This document shows, one piece after another, positions 5,905 through 8,993 of a stretch of DNA of 8,993 nucleotides. The stretch lies in the NCBI GenBank assembly GCA_021772875.1, contig JAJFLD010000181.1, positions 1-8,993 on the forward strand, read 5' to 3'. Numbering within the stretch: the first letter of the stretch is position 1; every line of letters begins with the position of its first letter. The notes beneath the pieces were generated by a model that was given only the letters and a program-made list of their open reading frames with translations, was not told the origin of the DNA and did not search any database. A program made the position numbers and the translations under genes. Origin of the DNA: Ghiorsea sp. GTDB lineage: Bacteria > Pseudomonadota > Zetaproteobacteria > Mariprofundales > Mariprofundaceae.

Positions 5905-7119
5905 TTACGCACAATCTACGATATACTGAATCAACTGCTCCACAAATTTTTCTTTACTTTGCTTGGTTATTTCTTGCGTGCCATTGGCAGTCACCCACCA
6001 ACCCGAAGCAAGCTTGGTGCCCATATTAGAGACATCATTGGCCACAATCGCGTCTACTTTTTTACGTTGAAGTTTATCTTTTGCATACGCAAGATGATTT
6101 TCACTTTCCGCTGCAAAAGCAATCACTTGTTTAGGCCGCTGCGGCATTTGCGCAATCAACGCCACAATATCAGGGTTGGCTACCAGCTCAATGTGTAAGC
6201 GTTCTAAACCTTCACGTTTAAGCTTGTGTTTAGGTTTTTCTACCTGTTTCAACCCTGCCGAACCCTGATCCAACGTTGCAAAACGAAAATCGCTGACTGC
6301 TGCGGTGTCAACAAAGACATCAACACCTTGCGCTTGCGCTTCACAAGTTTGCAACATTTCTAGCGCACTCTCCACATCAATACGCAATACATCTGCGGCA
6401 GTTACAGGTGTGCCACAACCCGCAACAAGCGTGACCTCTGCACCATGCATAGACGCAGCATTGGCCAATAAAGCACCCAAAGTACCCGTGGCACGATTAC
6501 TCAAAGTGCGCACCGCATCCCAAGCTTCAATGGTTGGCCCTGCATTGATCAGCCAACGTTGACCTACAAGTGATTGTGCGGTCAGCAATGGCAACAAAGC
6601 TTGCACTATAGTCTCTGGCTCAGCCAAACGCCCCGCACCTTGTTCACCACATGCCAAAGCACCTGCAACAGGTTCAACCACCGTAAAACCACGTTTTTTT
6701 AATGTTTGAATATTGTCTTGTGTTGCTTGTGCTTGCCACATCGAGATATTCATCGCAGGCGCAAGCAGCACTGGTTTTTCACATGCCAGCAGAAGTGTAG
6801 TCAATAAATCTTCAGCAATACCGTGTGTTATTTTTGTGATGAAATTTGCCGTGGCTGGAGCCACCACCACCACATCGGCCCAGCGTACGAGTTGAATATG
6901 CCCCATGCCGTGGTCTTTTGTCAGATCGAATAAATCATGGTGTACTTTATGGCCTGACAAAGCCTCAAAAGTTAAGGCTGTAACAAATTGTTGTGCTGAT
7001 TGGGTCATCACAACTTGCACATCCGCACCTTGTTTCATCAACAAACGCATCAACTCCACCGCGCGGTAAACAGCAATGCCGCCACCAACACCCAACAAAA
7101 TACGTTTGCCTTCTAACAT
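5905..7119 (-). CDS. coaBC: Fused phosphopantothenoylcysteine decarboxylase / phosphopantothenate-cysteine ligase
   Basis: The 404-residue cytoplasmic enzyme performs two consecutive steps of coenzyme A synthesis: CoaB joins cysteine to 4'-phosphopantothenate, and the FMN domain CoaC decarboxylates the product. The CoaC half (1 to about 180) shows GVGGGIAVYRA, the catalytic His74 in MGHIQL, APAMNISMW with Asn124, and the flap Cys157 in ALACGEQGAGRL. The CoaB half shows AGPTIEAWD (193-201), SNRATGTLG (207-215), AAVSDF (273-278), the lysine-rich PKHKLKR (296-302), FAAES (335-339) and ANDVSN (360-365). The first two CoaB motifs differ from the common AGPTREPLD and SN-x-SSGKMG. A TTG lies three codons upstream, but only 2 nt from GGGG, so I chose the ATG at 7117-7119, for which the ribosome binding site is weak and 11 nt away. 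It lies 19 bp after bcp. Confidence 0.95.
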   Translation of the reverse strand: MLEGKRILLGVGGGIAVYRAVELMRLLMKQGADVQVVMTQSAQQFVTALTFEALSGHKVHHDLFDLTKDHGMGHIQLVRWADVVVVAPATANFITKITHGIAEDLLTTLLLACEKPVLLAPAMNISMWQAQATQDNIQTLKKRGFTVVEPVAGALACGEQGAGRLAEPETIVQALLPLLTAQSLVGQRWLINAGPTIEAWDAVRTLSNRATGTLGALLANAASMHGAEVTLVAGCGTPVTAADVLRIDVESALEMLQTCEAQAQGVDVFVDTAAVSDFRFATLDQGSAGLKQVEKPKHKLKREGLERLHIELVANPDIVALIAQMPQRPKQVIAFAAESENHLAYAKDKLQRKKVDAIVANDVSNMGTKLASGWWVTANGTQEITKQSKEKFVEQLIQYIVDCA

Positions 7120-7138
7120 ACGATTCAAAACCCCAATG

Positions 7139-7621
7139 TTAAGCTTGTAAGACCTTTAAACGCGCCAACACTGTCGCAACGTGTTCGGGCACTTTGACCT
7201 TTCTCCAACTCGCTAGCACCACACCTTCAGGGTTGATAATAAAGGTTGAACGCTCAATGCCCATGTATGTTTTTCCATAATTCATTTTCTCTTGAATCAC
7301 ATCAAAAGCTTGGCAAAAAGCCTCATCCCCATCAGAAATGAGAGGAAAGTTGAGTCCTTGTTTGCTGGTGAAATTGGCATGTGATTTTAAAGAATCTCTG
7401 CTGACCCCCACAATCGCCGCATTGGCAGCACTAAAATCAGGTAAGGCATCGCGGAATTCGCATGATTCAGTTGTACAACCTGAGGTGCTGTCTTTAGGAT
7501 AAAAATAAACAATCACCCATTTCCCTAATAGGTCGGCCAATTTAAATTTAGCTTCAGGATAAACATCAACCACCAAATCCAAGGGTGCTTTTTCACCTTC
7601 TGTTAATTTATAATTCGTCAT
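7139..7621 (-). CDS. bcp: Thioredoxin-dependent peroxiredoxin, Bcp/PrxQ type
   Basis: The 160-residue protein reduces hydrogen peroxide and organic hydroperoxides with electrons from thioredoxin in the cytoplasm. The peroxidatic Cys49 and the resolving Cys54 lie in YPKDSTSGCTTESCEFRD, the C-x4-C arrangement of the atypical two-Cys Bcp/PrxQ class. The active-site P-x3-T-x2-C (Pro42, Thr46, Cys49) is intact, and Arg124 in ERSTFII supplies the activating arginine. Most relatives read T-P-G-C; here it is T-S-G-C. AGAGG at 7629-7633, 7 nt before the ATG, fixes the start. It is the first gene of the leftward bcp-coaBC-barrel group and is divergent from ispH with 63 bp between the start codons. Confidence 0.96.
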   Translation of the reverse strand: MTNYKLTEGEKAPLDLVVDVYPEAKFKLADLLGKWVIVYFYPKDSTSGCTTESCEFRDALPDFSAANAAIVGVSRDSLKSHANFTSKQGLNFPLISDGDEAFCQAFDVIQEKMNYGKTYMGIERSTFIINPEGVVLASWRKVKVPEHVATVLARLKVLQA

Positions 7622-7684
7622 TGTTTCACCTCTTGGCAGTTTTTGAGTAGCATAACGCCAAACCGTAACCTAAGGATAGCCAAA
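7622..7684. promoter_or_regulatory. Divergent spacer between bcp and ispH
   Basis: This 63-bp gap must carry, or sit next to, the 5' ends of both genes. It holds AGAGG for bcp (7629-7633) and AAGGA for ispH (7672-7676). I found no convincing paired -35/-10 boxes in either direction, so the promoters may extend into the coding ends or depend on an activator. No clear palindrome is present. Confidence 0.4.
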
Positions 7685-8641
7685 ATGCAGCAACAGACCA
7701 TTCAAATTCAACCCAAATCTGTATTCTTAGCACAACCACGTGGTTTTTGTGCTGGTGTTGAGCGCGCTATTGAAATTGTTGAGCGCTCTATTGAAGTCTT
7801 TGGTGCCCCTGTTTATGTTCGCCATGAAATCGTACACAACAAACATGTGGTTGAAGATTTAAAAGCCAAAGGTGCCATTTTCATTGATGAAGTTGAAGAT
7901 GCACCCGATGGTTCTTTGCTTATTTTTTCTGCACATGGTGTCAGCAAAGCTGTGCAAGAAGATGGCAAAAAACGTGGCCTAAAAGTGATGGATGCAACAT
8001 GCCCATTGGTGACCAAAGTTCACCTGGAGCTTTTGCGCCACTATGCCGATGGCAATCAAATTATTCTTATTGGTCATGAAGGTCACCCTGAAGTGGAAGG
8101 TACTATGGGCCAAGCACCAAAAGGTGCCGTACTTCTTGTCTCCGAGCCAGAGGATGTCAATGCACTCATCGTTAAAGATGAAAACAAACTCGCCTTTGTA
8201 ACCCAAACCACCTTAAGTGTTGATGATACTAAAGACGTTATTGCTGCGCTGCAACATCGCTTTCCAAATGTTCAAGGTCCCAAACGCGAAGATATTTGTT
8301 ATGCCACCAGCAACCGCCAAATGGCAGTAAAGGATTTGGCTAAAGTCTCCGATGTGATTCTGGTGATTGGTTCCACCAACTCTTCCAACAGCAATCGTTT
8401 GCGTGAAGTCGCAGAAAAAGAAGGTTGCACAGCTTATTTGATTGAAAATGCCGCCGCTATTGATTTGGAATTGCTCAAAAATGCTGAAAACATTGGCGTC
8501 ACTGCAGGAGCATCCGCTCCTGAAATATTGATTCAAGAAGTGATTGATTTGCTTTCTCAACACGATAAAAGCATTCTGCATACACGTGAAACCATCAAAG
8601 AGGATGTGCATTTCAGCATCCCCAAAGCCCTACAAGCTTAA
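7685..8641 (+). CDS. ispH: 4-Hydroxy-3-methylbut-2-enyl diphosphate reductase
   Basis: The 318-residue cytoplasmic enzyme carries out the last step of the non-mevalonate (MEP) isoprenoid pathway, reducing HMBPP to isopentenyl and dimethylallyl diphosphate. The three [4Fe-4S] ligands are Cys22 (PRGFCAGV), Cys106 (DATCPLV) and Cys205 (EDICYATSNRQ). Substrate residues are visible as His51 (EIVHNKH), His84 (SAHGVS), His134 and Glu136 (GHEGHPEVEG), TQTTLS (173-178), GSTNSSNSNRL (229-239) and GASAPE (275-280). The length equals that of E. coli IspH. The frame is open to a TTG at 7643, but AAGGA lies 8 nt before the ATG at 7685 and that start gives the family N-terminus. The Fe-S carrier gene follows after 13 bp. 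Confidence 0.98.
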   Translation: MQQQTIQIQPKSVFLAQPRGFCAGVERAIEIVERSIEVFGAPVYVRHEIVHNKHVVEDLKAKGAIFIDEVEDAPDGSLLIFSAHGVSKAVQEDGKKRGLKVMDATCPLVTKVHLELLRHYADGNQIILIGHEGHPEVEGTMGQAPKGAVLLVSEPEDVNALIVKDENKLAFVTQTTLSVDDTKDVIAALQHRFPNVQGPKREDICYATSNRQMAVKDLAKVSDVILVIGSTNSSNSNRLREVAEKEGCTAYLIENAAAIDLELLKNAENIGVTAGASAPEILIQEVIDLLSQHDKSILHTRETIKEDVHFSIPKALQA

Positions 8642-8654
8642 ATCAGGAGCCAAT

Positions 8655-8993
8655 ATGAACACACAACAAGCAGACATCCAATTAACCCCAGCAGCCATTC
8701 ACAAGTTCAAACAAAAACTTGAAGAAGCCAATAAAAAAGCAGTGCGTTTATCGCTCAAAGAATCCGGCTGCTCAGGGCTTGAATATATTCTTGATTTTGA
8801 AAATGAAGCCCATGCAGATGATTTAAGTGCGGAGTTTGGCGGCGTGAGCATTTACATTGCTGAAAAGTTTTACGATCAAGCCATCAAAGGTTTAGAAATT
8901 GATTATCAAGAAGATATGCTTTCATCATCTTTTGTCTTTAGAAACCCCAACAAAAAAGGCGAATGCGGCTGCGGTAAATCGTTTACAGCTTAA
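8655..8993 (+). CDS. A-type iron-sulfur carrier protein (IscA/SufA/ErpA family)
   Basis: The 112-residue protein is complete and its TAA is the last codon of the window. The three conserved cluster-binding cysteines are Cys39 (ESGCSGLEY) and Cys104 and Cys106 (GECGCGKSF), with the usual spacing of about 65 residues. Members receive [2Fe-2S] or [4Fe-4S] clusters from IscU or SufBCD scaffolds and pass them to target enzymes in the cytoplasm. AGGAG at 8645-8649, 5 nt before the ATG, supports this start rather than an in-frame one inside ispH. The sequence does not let me decide between IscA, SufA and ErpA. No scaffold or desulfurase gene is visible nearby. The 13-bp gap after ispH implies co-transcription with an Fe-S enzyme. 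Confidence 0.96.
   Translation: MNTQQADIQLTPAAIHKFKQKLEEANKKAVRLSLKESGCSGLEYILDFENEAHADDLSAEFGGVSIYIAEKFYDQAIKGLEIDYQEDMLSSSFVFRNPNKKGECGCGKSFTA

Noticed and set aside
7643..7684. TTG start adding 14 residues to IspH
   Set aside because: The added residues are not part of the family, and AAGGA is correctly placed only for the ATG at 7685.
8213..8611. Minus-strand open frame of 132 codons inside ispH
   Set aside because: It is the mirror of conserved ispH codons, with a Phe/Asn/Cys-rich product and no start signal. Not a gene.

Overview
The window reads as chromosomal DNA of a Gram-negative, proteobacterium-like organism. Support for this comes from an outer-membrane beta-barrel protein with a C-terminal aromatic residue, a periplasmic YceI protein closely resembling the Escherichia coli one, a cytochrome b561, the non-mevalonate isoprenoid enzyme IspH, and a fused CoaBC. 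The DNA is moderately AT-rich. I cannot name the species; a gammaproteobacterium or a zetaproteobacterium would both fit, and that is a guess. I see no mobile element, CRISPR array, tRNA or rRNA.

Layout. At 1-175 is the 3' end of an unrecognised rightward gene. From 206 to 3976 six genes run leftward, in transcription order cytochrome b561 (yceJ-like), yceI, a tandem CDGSH iron-sulfur protein, a glutathionyl-hydroquinone reductase (yqjG-like), a pirin and a nitroreductase. A LysR-type regulator at 4099-4980 is divergent from this run across a 122-bp control region holding two inverted repeats and a plausible leftward promoter. A good hairpin terminator sits between yceI and the CDGSH gene, so the run is probably two transcription units or one attenuated unit.

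The region 4981-5342 is poor in genes. It holds one possible 54-residue small gene with a good ribosome binding site and two dyads. From 5343 to 7621 a leftward group carries bcp (peroxiredoxin), coaBC (coenzyme A synthesis) and a small outer-membrane barrel protein. Divergent from bcp, ispH and an IscA/SufA-type Fe-S carrier form a tight rightward pair ending at the window edge.

How the genes may work together. The left cluster gathers functions that act on quinones, isoprenoid lipids, thiols and electrophiles, next to a LysR regulator. Its parts match two separate E. coli loci, yceJI and yqjG-yhaHIJK. This suggests a regulated quinone or electrophile stress module (inference). The right pair links an oxygen-sensitive [4Fe-4S] enzyme to a likely supplier of its cluster. 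No wholly new system is evident. The most useful leads are the gene grouping, the control region, the tandem CDGSH protein, the possible small gene, the divergent CoaB motifs and the ispH-carrier pair.
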